Of a DNA stretch of 36,141 bases, positions 1 through 8,603 are shown piece after piece. The notes beneath the pieces are model-generated. The model was not told the DNA's origin and did no database searches. It saw only the letters and a program-made list of their open reading frames with translations. Position numbers and translations under genes: made by a program. The DNA lies in assembly GCA_018052825.1 (NCBI GenBank), contig JAGPMN010000013.1, forward strand, positions 1 through 36,141, given 5' to 3'. Origin of the DNA: Methanothrix sp. (GTDB taxonomy: Archaea > Halobacteriota > Methanosarcinia > Methanotrichales > Methanotrichaceae). Positions within the stretch are counted from its first letter, which is position 1; each line of letters starts with the position of its first letter.

Positions 1-1
1 G

Positions 2-109
2 ACCCTTTCGTTTCTATGCCTGCCTGTGGTACCGGAGCTGAAGCTCACCGACAGGGGGCTGGTGGATGTGAGGGAGTTCGAGCTGGTGGGGATGTTTGAG
101 AAAATTTAG
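2..109 (+). CDS. C-terminal end of an unidentified protein (partial)
   Basis: An open frame enters from the left edge and ends at a TAG at 107-109, giving 35 residues ending in VDVREFELVGMFEKI. The composition (alternating charged and hydrophobic residues, no stop) looks like a real C-terminus, but the fragment is too short to place in a family. A second frame is also open for part of this stretch, so even the frame is only moderately certain. Confidence 0.35.
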   Translation, partial: TLSFLCLPVVPELKLTDRGLVDVREFELVGMFEKI

Positions 110-190
110 GCCACAAGCCCCTTGCAGAGACGCCAGTCTTTTGTATGAGAAACACCTCTCCAATATCGTTTAAGGGGCATGTCAACCACA

Positions 191-349
191 GGTAGTCTAC
201 CTTGATTGAGTTGATCGCTCTTTCGCAGATCGCATAGATGGCACAAAGGGAGGCCACTTTATTCGATTAGCGATCAAGTGGTGCCATCTGGCATTCTAAG
301 TCTCTTGCTACTATTTTCTTTTCAAACAACTCAATATAGGTAGACTATC
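191..349. repeat. Inverted-repeat element with 23-bp ends, MITE-like or structured spacer
   Basis: The spacer 110-463 has no convincing gene. A 23-bp motif with core TAGTCTACCT and tail ATTGAGTTG lies at 191-213 on the plus strand and again at 327-349 on the minus strand, with 20 of 23 positions identical. The two copies face each other and bound a 159-bp block containing further perfect inverted repeats (211-219 with 269-277; 236-243 with 282-289). No clear target-site duplication flanks the block, so a mobile origin is unproven. A third copy of the motif occurs at 19100-19122. Confidence 0.5.
236..289. other. Strong stem-loop in the spacer
   Basis: AGATGGCA (236-243) pairs with TGCCATCT (282-289), and CCACTT (254-259) pairs with AAGTGG (276-281). 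The two right-hand arms are contiguous, so the structure is a 14-bp stem with one 10-nt bulge at 244-253. An alternative stem, TTGATCGCT (211-219) with AGCGATCAA (269-277), shares bases 276-277, so the two folds compete. This could be a small RNA, a mobile-element hairpin or a regulatory fold. No transcript evidence is available. Confidence 0.45.
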
Positions 350-430
350 CAAAATTGAGTCGGCGAAAACAGAAAAAATACGGAGAAGTAAATTTATCTG
401 GATGAGATTATTCAACACAGCAGAGACAGG

Positions 431-440
431 CTAAAATATG
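431..440 (+). promoter_or_regulatory. Probable TATA box of the methyltransferase gene
   Basis: CTAAAATATG is centred about 28 bp before the ATG at 464. At the usual archaeal TATA-to-start distance, transcription would begin at or within a few bases of the ATG. This fits the absence of a Shine-Dalgarno sequence and suggests a leaderless mRNA. Confidence 0.4.
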
Positions 441-463
441 CCTCCAGCCCAGATAACCCATTC

Positions 464-1192
464 ATGCACTCCAATCTCCATCTCGCCGGCTCCACAGTCT
501 CCTGTTACGAGAGCCACGCTCAGGCCTACGATCTCTACCAGTCGGCTGTGGTCCCGGGCTACCGTGATATGCTGGATCTGGTCGCCTCCGCCTGCCGCAG
601 GCATCTTCGGAGGAATGCTCGCATCCTGGACCTGGGCTGCGGCACGGGCAACGCATCCCTTTCCATCCTGCAGCAGATGCCATCCGCCCGCATATTCCTC
701 CTGGACGGCTCTCAGAGGATGGTGGAGATCGCCGCAGAAAAGCTCGAGAGAGTGCACCCCGGATCGATGCTGGGCAGGCGTGTGGCAGACCTCTGCCGGG
801 ATGGCTGGCAGGAGGGGCTAGAGGAGGAGGGCTTTGATGCAGTGGTCTCCACATTGGTCCTGGAGCACCTGCCCTTTCCAGCCTACCGGGCGGCCGTTGA
901 CGGGTGCCTGGGTCTCCTGCGGCCGGGCGGCTGGCTTCTTTCCGCGGAGGGCTACTCTGCAGAGGGAAGCGACATGCAGGAGTGGTTCTACTCCCTGATG
1001 GATGAGAGGCGCCGGGCTGTAGAGCCGCAGATCTCAGACTTCATCGCCCGCCTGCGGGAGGAGAAGGAGACGCACTACTACTGCAGCCAGGAGCAGAAGG
1101 CAGAGTGGTGGAGGGAGGCGGGCCTTCTGCAGGTTACAGTTCTCTGGCAGTATCTGTGCATTGCCCTGATGGCGGGAAGAAAGCTGCAATAA
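464..1192 (+). CDS. Class I SAM-dependent methyltransferase
   Basis: The 242-residue protein has the nucleotide-binding motif I ILDLGCGTGN at about residues 54-63. An acidic residue after strand 2 follows (FLLDGSQRMVEIA), then motif IV VVSTLVLEHLPFP, then a LRPGGWLL strand typical of small-molecule methyltransferases of the UbiE/type 11-12 fold. Substrate specificity cannot be read from the sequence. The ATG at 464 lacks a ribosome binding site but sits at the expected distance from a TATA-like box, so a leaderless start is preferred. It stands alone on the plus strand, upstream of tRNA-Leu. Confidence 0.85.
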   Translation: MHSNLHLAGSTVSCYESHAQAYDLYQSAVVPGYRDMLDLVASACRRHLRRNARILDLGCGTGNASLSILQQMPSARIFLLDGSQRMVEIAAEKLERVHPGSMLGRRVADLCRDGWQEGLEEEGFDAVVSTLVLEHLPFPAYRAAVDGCLGLLRPGGWLLSAEGYSAEGSDMQEWFYSLMDERRRAVEPQISDFIARLREEKETHYYCSQEQKAEWWREAGLLQVTVLWQYLCIALMAGRKLQ

Positions 1193-1298
1193 TTAAATGC
1201 AAGGCGATCGCTGCCTGAAATGCCGGCAAAGTACTTATTCGAGGAGCGAAGAGAAGGGCACCGGAGCGGGAAAGTCGTCTGCCGAAAATCATATTTGC

Positions 1299-1382
1299 GC
1301 GGGGTTTGCCAAGCTGGCCAAAGGCGCAGGACTTAAGATCCTGTCTCGCAGGAGTTCGCGGGTTCGAATCCCGTACCCCGCA
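1299..1382 (+). tRNA. tRNA-Leu (anticodon UAA)
   Basis: The acceptor arm GCGGGGT (1299-1305) pairs with ACCCCGC (1375-1381), followed by discriminator A at 1382. The D-stem is GCC/GGC with an AAGCTGG-type loop. The anticodon stem CAGGA/TCCTG encloses loop CTTAAGA, giving anticodon UAA at 1334-1336. A long variable arm (class II) and a T-arm with GGTTCGAATCC follow. The long variable arm and anticodon agree on leucine. No intron is seen and CCA is not encoded. Confidence 0.96.
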
Positions 1383-1514
1383 TCGATAACATCGTTTCTC
1401 TCGCCCTCTTCAAAAAATATACACTATAATTCCTCTCTTGATGCCAGCGGAGTATTTGGGCCAAGATCGAGGGGGATTTGGCCAGTGCTCTGTTTGATGC
1501 GTCTATGCCTTATA

Positions 1515-1778
1515 TTATGCCTCTTTCTCAACATCCCCTGGATGGGCATTGGGCAGGAAGTCCTGCACCTTATTTCCTCTGATGTTCTCTGCATCATAGC
1601 ACGTCCCGGCAGGGACCTCCGACTCAAGCATCCAAATGATCTGCTCAGGCTCGTACACCTCTCCCGTCGTGTAGCACCTGACCATGGGTGCGCCGATGAA
1701 CTCCAGCCGCTGTTTGCAGAGCGGGCAGGTAGCTACCTCGACCTGCCCCTTTTCATTGATCCTTTTGGTTCTAAACAA
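1515..1778 (-). CDS. Small Cys-containing protein of unknown function
   Basis: This is an 87-residue frame with a CPLC knuckle at about residues 18-21 and further cysteines in MVRCYTTGEV and AGTCYDAEN, which could complete a zinc site. The central part (YEPEQIIWMLESEVPAG) reads like folded protein and the tail is charged. I do not recognise the family. The start is a TTG, chosen because an AGGAG sequence lies 8 nt upstream and no in-frame ATG is suitably placed. It is transcribed alone, between tRNA-Leu and the GDT1-type transporter. Confidence 0.6.
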   Translation of the reverse strand: MFRTKRINEKGQVEVATCPLCKQRLEFIGAPMVRCYTTGEVYEPEQIIWMLESEVPAGTCYDAENIRGNKVQDFLPNAHPGDVEKEA

Positions 1779-1912
1779 GGTTTTGTCTCCTGAATTGCCT
1801 CTACGGCACTCCTATTTTGACGCAAATGACCCATCGTCTCATTATCGATATAGGGTTTTCGGCTGAAAAGATATGAAACGATGAGAAACCCAAAAAAGCA
1901 TTCAACTGATCG

Positions 1913-2515
1913 CTACCCGCCCCACAGATAGCCCGTAGCAGCCGATGCCAGAAAAGACAGTCCAATCAGCACAAAGAGGGCTCCGGCAACCCTGGCCATC
2001 AGCCTGCGGTCGAACCTTCCCGAAATGCTCCTGCCCAGAAAGACGGCCATCGCAGATAGGATGAATAACGCTGCCATGACTCCGATAAGGACCATCTGTG
2101 GATCGTATTCCGTGGCGAAGAGGGCGGAGGCGATCTGGGTCTTGTCCCCCCATTCTGAGAGGAAGATCATGGAAAAGCCGGAGATGAATGTGCTCCTGGC
2201 AGAGAGGCTGGCCGGCTCCACCCCCTCTTCGCCCCCATCCCGGAAGATCAAAATGCCGAATAGCAGAAAGACAAGTCCGGAGACTATCTGCACCAGGCTT
2301 GCCGGGATGACGTTTGTCGCCCACGAGCCCACCAGTATGGCAAATCCATCCGCCAGGAGAAAGGCCAGCATGACTCCAATGAGAAGCTGCGCGTAATCGC
2401 GCGTCCTGGAGGCGAGCAGCAGTATGGATAGCTGGGTCTTGTCCCCCATCTCAGCCAGGCCCACTGCCAGGAGTGGGACGAGGATATCATCTGGCGAAAA
2501 GGCAAATGAGGACAC
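1913..2515 (-). CDS. GDT1/TMEM165 (UPF0016) family cation transporter
   Basis: The 200-residue polytopic membrane protein has two homologous halves, each carrying the family signature E-x-G-D-K-T: AEMGDKTQLS at about residues 21-30 and SEWGDKTQIA near 120. About six hydrophobic segments are visible. Characterised members move Mn2+ and/or Ca2+ out of the cytoplasm, and manganese export (MneA-like) is the usual prokaryotic role. The start is a GTG; a TATA-like sequence about 28 bp upstream suggests a leaderless transcript. The two halves reflect an old internal duplication within the family. Confidence 0.9.
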   Translation of the reverse strand: MSSFAFSPDDILVPLLAVGLAEMGDKTQLSILLLASRTRDYAQLLIGVMLAFLLADGFAILVGSWATNVIPASLVQIVSGLVFLLFGILIFRDGGEEGVEPASLSARSTFISGFSMIFLSEWGDKTQIASALFATEYDPQMVLIGVMAALFILSAMAVFLGRSISGRFDRRLMARVAGALFVLIGLSFLASAATGYLWGG

Positions 2516-2537
2516 ACGCTCCGCTCATGTGACAGTA

Positions 2538-2549
2538 GTATTAATAATT
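2538..2549 (-). promoter_or_regulatory. Probable TATA box of the GDT1-type gene
   Basis: On the minus strand the sequence reads AATTATTAATAC. Its centre is about 28 bp before the GTG at 2515, so initiation would fall at or next to the start codon. Confidence 0.4.
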
Positions 2550-2583
2550 GGCGTGAGGCAAATATTCAGCCCATTCGGGGCGG

Positions 2584-4392
2584 CTATCTTCCCCAGAAGG
2601 GGTCCTTCTTTCTCTTGATATTCAGGAAGTTCTCCAGGACCTCCCGCTCATCCTCGGCCAGCTTGGGCTTCAGCTCCAGCTCCACAATCCTGGCGTGCTT
2701 CTCCGGGATATTGACGTAGAGGATGTCTCCCTCATGGATCTGCCGGCCTACCGTCGGCCCGTCTATCGATATGGCCACCTCCTGGCCGACCGTAGCCGAG
2801 CCGACGTTCTCGTTGTGGGCCTGAATGCCCTTGATCTCGCCCACATTGGCACCATCCTCCCTCATGAGGTTGACCTGGGTGCGAATCACGCCGCCGATGA
2901 CCTGCACACCCACTATGGCCGGCTTGGACTGGCGGAATACACAGTCGGGCAGCAGGCGTACAGCTCCCGGGCGGATGACCGCCTCCAGTCGCTCCTGCTC
3001 GATTCTCGCCTTCTGCTCCTCCATCCACTGCTCGTAGCTCTCTAAAATAGAGTAGATGATATCGCTGCAGAATACTGGCACATTGGCCTTCTGAATCTCG
3101 CTGATGGCGTCGGGAAGTATCTCCACATTGAAGGCCAGTATGGCGGATAGGAGAGGTTCCTTGATGGCAGCCGCCCGGATCACATCCCTTCGGGATACAG
3201 GCCCCACATCGGCATAGTGAATGGCTATGCCCTTGGCCTTCAGCTCCCCTACCATCGCCTCCAGAGAGCCGATTGTGTCAGCCTTGAGTATCACGCCCTC
3301 GTTCTCGGTGTCAATCCTCACCGACTCCAGCTCGGACTTGAGCTGCTCGGACAGCTCCTCCAGCTCCTCGGCGGAGGAGACGGCCCTTATGGTCGATCCG
3401 GCCAGGGCGTTCTCCAGCTTTGGAGCTGCCACCTTTATCCCCGATGCTGCGACCACGTGCTTGACGGGCAGGAACCTCTCCTCGCTCCTGATCTCAGCCA
3501 GGGGCTTTGGCTTTAAAAGGGCTCTGATCTTGGTTACAGCTGGCTCGTGCGCCGTGCCCACGATAACCGCATCTCCTACGTTGAACTCCCCGTTGTAGAG
3601 GATGACATCCAGTGTGGTGCCCAGGCCCTTCTCCTCCTTGACTTCGAGGATGGTTCCCACCCCCGGCCCCCTGGCGGTCAGCTTCAGGTTCTCCTTCAAA
3701 AACCTCTGGGCGAGGCCCACCAGCACCATGAGCAGGTCGGGCACACCCTCTCCAGTGACGGCGCTGATGGGAACGATCCCCACAGTCCTGGTGAAATCAG
3801 AGATCCGGTCGTACCTGTCCGCAGAGAAGCCATGCTTGTAGAGCTCGCCCACCAGCTCATACAGCCTGGTGTCCAGAGTCTCCGTCACCCTCTCGCTCTG
3901 GGCCTTGATGCTCTTGGAAAAGGGGGCATTGGCTGTGGCATGCCATCCGCTGATGCGGTCAATCTTGTTGGCAGCCACCACAAATGGGGTCTTGAAGCGC
4001 TTGAGAATTCCCAGTGATTCGATTGTTTGGGGCTGAAATCCATCATTGATGTCCACGATCAACACTGCCAGGTCTGCCAGCGACCCGCCCCGGCTCCTCA
4101 TGGACGTAAAAGCATGATGTCCGGGCGTGTCTATGAAGAGCAGCCCCGGTATCTGCATCTCCTTGCCGAAGTGCAAGCCGCAGAAATCCTGTACCACATC
4201 CAGCGGCACCTCAGTGGCTCCGATGTGCTGGGTGATCAGCCCGGCCTCGCCCTTGGCAACAGCCGTTCCCCGAATCTTGTCAAGAAGGGTGGTCTTGCCA
4301 TGGTCCACGTGCCCCATCACCACCACTATCGGCGTCCTGAGATTGGAGATGGGCACATTCGCTTTGCCGGACTTTTTGGACTTCTGCTGCAT
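2584..4392 (-). CDS. infB: Translation initiation factor aIF5B
   Basis: The 602-residue GTPase promotes ribosomal subunit joining and placement of initiator tRNA. The G-domain motifs are in order: GHVDHGKTT at residues 27-35 (P-loop), the TQHIGATEV switch I region, DTPGHHAF (G3), NKID (G4) and SAVTGEG (G5). Beta-barrel domain II follows, then the IF2 domain III, and a C-terminal barrel ([10 protein letters not shown] onward). Length and lack of a long N-terminal extension match archaeal aIF5B rather than eukaryotic eIF5B. It is the last gene of the L7Ae-S28e-L24e-Ndk operon, 101 bp after ndk. The ATG at 4392 puts the P-loop at its usual distance. Confidence 0.97.
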   Translation of the reverse strand: MQQKSKKSGKANVPISNLRTPIVVVMGHVDHGKTTLLDKIRGTAVAKGEAGLITQHIGATEVPLDVVQDFCGLHFGKEMQIPGLLFIDTPGHHAFTSMRSRGGSLADLAVLIVDINDGFQPQTIESLGILKRFKTPFVVAANKIDRISGWHATANAPFSKSIKAQSERVTETLDTRLYELVGELYKHGFSADRYDRISDFTRTVGIVPISAVTGEGVPDLLMVLVGLAQRFLKENLKLTARGPGVGTILEVKEEKGLGTTLDVILYNGEFNVGDAVIVGTAHEPAVTKIRALLKPKPLAEIRSEERFLPVKHVVAASGIKVAAPKLENALAGSTIRAVSSAEELEELSEQLKSELESVRIDTENEGVILKADTIGSLEAMVGELKAKGIAIHYADVGPVSRRDVIRAAAIKEPLLSAILAFNVEILPDAISEIQKANVPVFCSDIIYSILESYEQWMEEQKARIEQERLEAVIRPGAVRLLPDCVFRQSKPAIVGVQVIGGVIRTQVNLMREDGANVGEIKGIQAHNENVGSATVGQEVAISIDGPTVGRQIHEGDILYVNIPEKHARIVELELKPKLAEDEREVLENFLNIKRKKDPFWGR

Positions 4393-4493
4393 AGAGATCG
4401 CTTCTCGAATGATTAGTATCCGAAAAATGCATTTTATTTTTTGAGAACTTAAAGGCTCCCATGAAGTGGGGCAGGTTCTGCCTTTATTTCACT

Positions 4494-4943
4494 TCACTCA
4501 TAGAGCCAGTCTTCATCTATCCGCTTGTAGTCCACCAGTTCATGTGGTTCAAAGTGGAGCGCGATCTCGCGAGCAGCCGATGCGGCGGAATCCGAGCCGT
4601 GCACCACATTGCGTCCCGTCTCAATGGCATAGTCGCCCCGAATGGTTCCGGGAGCGGCATCTGCGGGATTGGTGGCGCCGTTCATCTTCCTCATGGCTGC
4701 TATAGCGCCCCTTCCCTCCACCACCATGGCAACAGAGGGCCCGGCTGTGATGAAGTCCACCAGGTCCTGGTAGAACTTCTTTCCGGCGTGCTCCGCATAG
4801 TGCTCCCTGGCCTTCTCCACCTGCATCGTCGCCATCCTCATAGCCACGATCTTAAAGCCCTTCTCCTCGATGCGCTGCAGGACCTTGCCGATGATGCCCC
4901 GCTGCACTCCGTCGGGCTTGATCATGATGAACGTTCTTTCCAT
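4494..4943 (-). CDS. ndk: Nucleoside diphosphate kinase
   Basis: The 149-residue enzyme transfers the gamma-phosphate from ATP to other NDPs through a phosphohistidine. It begins with the typical ERTFIMIKPDGVQRG, and the catalytic histidine is H115 in the signature NVVHGSDS. Length is normal for the family. It starts 12 nt downstream of the L24e stop, inside the translation operon, an arrangement conserved in many archaea. The ribosome binding site is weak (GGCTGAG just before the ATG), so translation may be coupled to L24e. Confidence 0.97.
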   Translation of the reverse strand: MERTFIMIKPDGVQRGIIGKVLQRIEEKGFKIVAMRMATMQVEKAREHYAEHAGKKFYQDLVDFITAGPSVAMVVEGRGAIAAMRKMNGATNPADAAPGTIRGDYAIETGRNVVHGSDSAASAAREIALHFEPHELVDYKRIDEDWLYE

Positions 4944-4955
4944 CTCAGCCAGGCC

Positions 4956-5126
4956 TCATGCCCCCTTTCTGGCCCACTTGATCCTTCTGGTAACGCGGCC
5001 TAGGGCCACGTTGTTCTCGCACTTGGCCGAGCAGAAGTAAAAGACCGTGCCGTCCTTCTTGGCATAGAGCTTGCCCGTGCCCGGCTCGATGGTCTTGTTG
5101 CAGAAGCTGCACTTTCTCTCTTCCAT
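4956..5126 (-). CDS. rpl24e: Ribosomal protein L24e
   Basis: This 56-residue zinc-finger protein of the large subunit starts [19 protein letters not shown]. The zinc ligands are two CxxC-type pairs, CSFC at residues 6-9 and CSAKC at 32-36, and the C-terminus is basic ([10 protein letters not shown]). The ATG at 5126 is preceded by a strong AGGTGATT ribosome binding site. It lies 6 nt after the S28e stop and 12 nt before ndk. Confidence 0.96.
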   Translation of the reverse strand: MEERKCSFCNKTIEPGTGKLYAKKDGTVFYFCSAKCENNVALGRVTRRIKWARKGA

Positions 5127-5132
5127 CTACAA

Positions 5133-5345
5133 TCACCTGCTGGTAAGCTTCTTGGCCTCTCTCGCCGTTTCCAGCAGCATCAGGACATCGCCCATGCGTA
5201 CGGGTCCCATGCAGTTCCTGGTGATGATGCGGCCCTTGTTGTTGCCCTCCAGGATACGGCACTTGATCTGCGTCGCCTCGCCATGCATGCCGGTAACGCC
5301 GATGACCTCGATGACCTCTGCAGGAACGCCGTTCTCATCCTCCAT
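5133..5345 (-). CDS. rps28e: Ribosomal protein S28e
   Basis: This 70-residue small-subunit protein has the family core [18 protein letters not shown] followed by [17 protein letters not shown] and the basic C-terminal TSR. A near-perfect ribosome binding site (AGGTGAT) lies about 5 nt before the ATG. It is co-transcribed with L7Ae (10 nt upstream) and L24e. Confidence 0.97.
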   Translation of the reverse strand: MEDENGVPAEVIEVIGVTGMHGEATQIKCRILEGNNKGRIITRNCMGPVRMGDVLMLLETAREAKKLTSR

Positions 5346-5355
5346 CAGATATCAC

Positions 5356-5724
5356 CTACTTCAGGGCAGAGACCTTCTGCACGATCTCATCAAGCAGCTC
5401 TTTGCCCTTGCCGGGTTCGACTATGGCTGCAGCTGCGCTCTTCACTCCTAGGCCCGCTGCCGCGCCAAGCTCGCTCTGCTTCTTGACGTAGATATATGGT
5501 GTTTTCTTCTCTTCGCATAGTGCGGGAATATGAGCCACTATCTCAGGGGGGGTCACATCTTCACCCACTATTACCAGGCGGGCCACGCCGCGCTCAATGG
5601 CCTTTGTGGCTTCATTGGTTCCCTTTTTGATTCTGCCTGTGTCGCGAGCCAGCTCCAGGGCCTCCAGGGCCTTGGCTGCCAGCTCGGTTGGAACATCAAA
5701 CCTTACAAATATCGGTCTTGCCAT
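5356..5724 (-). CDS. rpl7ae: Ribosomal protein L7Ae
   Basis: The 122-residue kink-turn RNA-binding protein belongs to the large ribosomal subunit and in archaea also to C/D and H/ACA guide RNPs and RNase P. Diagnostic segments are [15 protein letters not shown] (K-turn binding, about residues 33-47), [20 protein letters not shown] and the ELGAAAGL loop. It is the first gene of the operon, with GGAG before the ATG and an AAATAAAA TATA box further upstream. Confidence 0.97.
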   Translation of the reverse strand: MARPIFVRFDVPTELAAKALEALELARDTGRIKKGTNEATKAIERGVARLVIVGEDVTPPEIVAHIPALCEEKKTPYIYVKKQSELGAAAGLGVKSAAAAIVEPGKGKELLDEIVQKVSALK

Positions 5725-5790
5725 AATTCTGTCTCCTTCCGGGCTTTCCGCCCATCATCATTCATCGCAAAAGCGCCTAATGTATCGGGC

Positions 5791-5800
5791 CTTTTATTTG
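5791..5800 (-). promoter_or_regulatory. TATA box of the L7Ae-S28e-L24e-Ndk-aIF5B operon
   Basis: CAAATAAAAG on the minus strand lies about 70 bp before the L7Ae ATG in the AT-rich gap between two coding blocks. This predicts transcription starting near 5766-5770 and a leader of about 45 nt. Confidence 0.5.
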
Positions 5801-5846
5801 GCGAACAACTAGATCCCGCATAAGCTTCACATGTAAAAAGGTTGCG

Positions 5847-6698
5847 CTACGGCCCGAGAAGAGCCATGAGCACTCCCCCCATGTTCTCGCTCCGGATCAG
5901 CCCTGATGCCTCTGCCCGCTCTGCAGACTGGGTGAAGCTGAGATTGTACTGGGAGGCAATACTCCTTACCTGGCTAGCGGCGCTCTCCTGCGGCATGAGC
6001 AATTCGGCCTTCATATAGTAGCCATCGCCGTCATGGCTGGCACCCAGGTAGAACTCCTGGTATGCGCCGGAGAGTGGCATGTTCGGTCCGCCGCTTCCCA
6101 GAGCCGCAACCTGCAGGTCAGCCTGCTCTCCATCGATGAGCGAAAATCTCTCCTTAGCCGACATGCCTCCCTCGATCACATCTATGATATCCTGCACCGA
6201 TGTCTGGGCACCGAATAGGACGGGCCGGCCCAGGACCCGGACATAATCGGCTCCGGTGGGGATCATCATGTAATTTTCATAAGGTATTACCAGGCCGGTG
6301 TACCCCACAGGATATGGTTTGATCCAGTGCATCTCCGTCCAGGTGCCATTGAAGTATACATTGGCCAGCCTCTCAATTGCTGTGCTGTAAAGCTGGCTGC
6401 CGTAGCGAAGGCCCAGGGCCTCGGGAAGAGCCGGTGTCGCAGCGCTGCTAAGATTCTGCGATGCGGTCGCGTTGACCCAGTAAGCCATAACTGTATTTTC
6501 AGGGGAGATCTCCAGGACGTCCCCGAGTCCCTCAAAGCTCCAGTCGACCAGCCGCCCCTGGACCCCAAAGGTTTCCAGGGAGTCTCTCCCGGTAACAACC
6601 ACAGCCTCGTTCTGGTTGCCGCCATAAAGCACAAAGCCGGCAAAGGCGGAGAAGACCATAATAGCGCCCACGAAGATAGCGAAAGCCTTGGAATTCAT
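5847..6698 (-). CDS. Membrane-anchored extracytoplasmic protein, unknown function
   Basis: This is a 283-residue protein beginning MNSKAFAIFVGAIMVFSAFA, a single N-terminal hydrophobic helix (about residues 4-25) that acts as a signal or signal-anchor. The rest is soluble and Ala/Ser/Gly-rich, with a segment AQTSVQDIIDVIEGGMSAKE and no cysteines or recognised motifs. I do not recognise the family. The frame is open upstream to 6770, but that extension would overlap the preceding gene and put 24 charged residues ahead of the hydrophobic helix, so ATG 6698 is chosen. It is the last gene of the operon from 9356. Confidence 0.75.
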   Translation of the reverse strand: MNSKAFAIFVGAIMVFSAFAGFVLYGGNQNEAVVVTGRDSLETFGVQGRLVDWSFEGLGDVLEISPENTVMAYWVNATASQNLSSAATPALPEALGLRYGSQLYSTAIERLANVYFNGTWTEMHWIKPYPVGYTGLVIPYENYMMIPTGADYVRVLGRPVLFGAQTSVQDIIDVIEGGMSAKERFSLIDGEQADLQVAALGSGGPNMPLSGAYQEFYLGASHDGDGYYMKAELLMPQESAASQVRSIASQYNLSFTQSAERAEASGLIRSENMGGVLMALLGP

Positions 6699-6724
6699 CG
6701 GATCTCTGCTCGCATGCCGATTAT

Positions 6725-8218
6725 TTAACTCTTCTCTGCCGGCCAGAGAGGCTCGTCCTGGATGTAGCATCTTTTCAGCCGCAAGGCGGTCTCAGCCCTC
6801 TCCAGTTCGCGGCCCAGATAGCCGGCATGATCGAGGCGGCTGACCAGATGGCGGTCTATGATGGCTGCCAGGACGCTCCGGGCGGACTTGCCTGATATGG
6901 CAATATCTCCGTTCTGGGCGACGATCCTCTCCCCGGAGATGAATATTCTGAAGCTTCCCGCATCATCCGCCACAAACCGGCGCCCCGCCGCGGCCTCAGC
7001 GTCCACGGCATCACCCGGCATTGGCTCGTCTGCGAGCCGCCTCTTCTCTTTGAGGACCAGAAGATCCAGCCCAAGATCTTTGGGAGGGGTGCGGCGCGCC
7101 TCTGCAATGAGCATCATCCTCGATGCTGCTGCGAGCTCCCGCACCGATCCCGCTGCTTTGGCGCTGTACTCCGGGGTGAAGAGGATGCAGCCCCCGGTCT
7201 CTGCAGCCATGGCGGCGAGAAGGGCATTGACCCCACCAGTATCGGCATCCAGAAGTTCAGTCACATTGCCCGCACCAAAGAAGAGCGGTATGTCCGGATG
7301 GCTCTCGTGAAAGAGCCTGTATCTATCCAGAGAGGCGGCAAGCCCCTGCAGGGGCGGCTGCAGTATGGGGTCTGCTATGGCGGGTATGCCAAGGCGCCGC
7401 GCCCTTTCCAGGTTGTCTTCCAGGCTGTCCGGGCCGGGGCCTGAGATGACCACAGCCGGTAGACCCGCCTGCGCCACGGCCCTGCCCACCACGGGAATAT
7501 TTGCCCCGTCCAGGCTGAGCACCAGGTCTACGCCTGCCCGGATGCCGGCCAGGATCAGATCGGGTCGAAGTGCATCGATGCTTATGGGCAGATCTGTGGC
7601 CTGGCGTGCCAGCCGTACCACCTCCTCCACCCGTCCGCCTTCTGCATCCAGGGAGAGGCCCAGGTCGATCATGTCTGCGCCCTGCCTCTCATAGTAGCGG
7701 AGCCTTTCTGTCAGGGCAGAGGGGGAGAGCCTTGTGGCATCCACGACCTCAGCCAGAACTTTCATGCGCGAGACCCCTCCAACCTTTCTCCCCCCGATCT
7801 TCATCAAGCATGATGCCCTCTCCTCTAATAGCTCAGCTTTGGCGAGGGCATTCCTTCTCATCCCCTCCTGCATGAGCACGCATGCAGGGACTGTAGTGGA
7901 TAGCTCAAAATCGTTGAGGTGCTGCAGGACGAATTTGATGTCGGCGGCATGCTTTGGGCCCAGCCGGATCGGCGTTTTCAGCTCCTCCTCTACCTGCTGA
8001 AAGTCGGCGGTGACTGCGCCCGGGATGAGAATGAGGTCGTATCCCCGGGGCGCGGCCCGGCGCAGCATCTGGGGGGTGATGAATGCGGCGACGTCCACGT
8101 CGGCCACCAGCACATCCGCCAGGGCTGCATCCTTCCCGCTGGAGCGCGCAGCCGCCGCCACCTGCCCTTCTGCAAGCCTTCCCGTGACCAGCAGAACCCT
8201 CCTGGGCTCAGCGTGCAT
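6725..8218 (-). CDS. Dihydropteroate-synthase-like protein (archaeal type)
   Basis: The 497-residue protein has an archaea-specific N-terminal domain (MHAEPRRVLLVTGRLAEGQV onward) and a central TIM-barrel related to the pterin-binding family. Barrel motifs include GADMIDLGLSLDAEGGR, LPISIDALRPDLI and VDLVLSLDGANI. True dihydropteroate synthases join a pterin to p-aminobenzoate; in methanogens this family is plausibly linked to methanopterin synthesis, but its reaction is not established from sequence. ATG 8218 is preferred over the earlier in-frame ATG because TGAGGT lies 10 nt upstream. It overlaps the DUF473-like gene by 11 nt, indicating coupling. Confidence 0.85.
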   Translation of the reverse strand: MHAEPRRVLLVTGRLAEGQVAAAARSSGKDAALADVLVADVDVAAFITPQMLRRAAPRGYDLILIPGAVTADFQQVEEELKTPIRLGPKHAADIKFVLQHLNDFELSTTVPACVLMQEGMRRNALAKAELLEERASCLMKIGGRKVGGVSRMKVLAEVVDATRLSPSALTERLRYYERQGADMIDLGLSLDAEGGRVEEVVRLARQATDLPISIDALRPDLILAGIRAGVDLVLSLDGANIPVVGRAVAQAGLPAVVISGPGPDSLEDNLERARRLGIPAIADPILQPPLQGLAASLDRYRLFHESHPDIPLFFGAGNVTELLDADTGGVNALLAAMAAETGGCILFTPEYSAKAAGSVRELAAASRMMLIAEARRTPPKDLGLDLLVLKEKRRLADEPMPGDAVDAEAAAGRRFVADDAGSFRIFISGERIVAQNGDIAISGKSARSVLAAIIDRHLVSRLDHAGYLGRELERAETALRLKRCYIQDEPLWPAEKS

Positions 8219-8597
8219 CGCAGTATCTGACCTCATCCACATCCAGCATGAGGGGCGTGCCCGGCTCGAAGTTGGTGATCTTCCTCACCCTTCCCGCGGC
8301 CACCAGTTGCAGCTGGACTCTGGCGGCCTGGGACTCCCTCTCTTCATAGTAGTCCCTGCTCGATTCTATGGTTCTATGAGTAATCGTCTGAAGCGCACGG
8401 ATGCTGGCAATGAGCCCAACTGTGCCCGGAACGATATCCGAGGAGCTGCAGTCTGTGAGGAAGATGCGGTCACCAGCCTGGACAGAGAGCAGGGCAAAGA
8501 AGTTGTTGGGGCTTCTGATCTCCAGCGTCCGGATCCTGTTCTTCGAAAGCTCCTTGAGGACATGCCTGGAGATCCCTGTCAATGCTATGTAGATCAT
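8208..8597 (-). CDS. DUF473-like archaeal protein
   Basis: This 129-residue protein starts MIYIALTGISRHVLKELSKN and continues with TLEIRSPNNFFALLSVQAGD, a pattern I recall from DUF473 proteins of methanogens. Function is unknown. The ribosome binding site GGGTGATG overlaps the stop of the PAC2 gene, and the 3' end overlaps the next gene, so the three are almost certainly one transcript. The family name is from memory and should be taken as likely rather than certain. Confidence 0.75.
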   Translation of the reverse strand: MIYIALTGISRHVLKELSKNRIRTLEIRSPNNFFALLSVQAGDRIFLTDCSSSDIVPGTVGLIASIRALQTITHRTIESSRDYYEERESQAARVQLQLVAAGRVRKITNFEPGTPLMLDVDEVRYCDAR

Positions 8598-8603
8598 ATG
8601 GCA

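Noticed and set aside
45..257. 70-residue minus-strand frame in the first spacer
   Set aside because: It runs through the stem-loop and one copy of the 23-bp motif, has no ribosome binding site, and its C-terminal part lies antisense to the partial gene at the left edge.
1197..1793. 198-residue plus-strand frame
   Set aside because: It reads straight through tRNA-Leu and is antisense to the small Cys-containing protein, with no homology-like segments.
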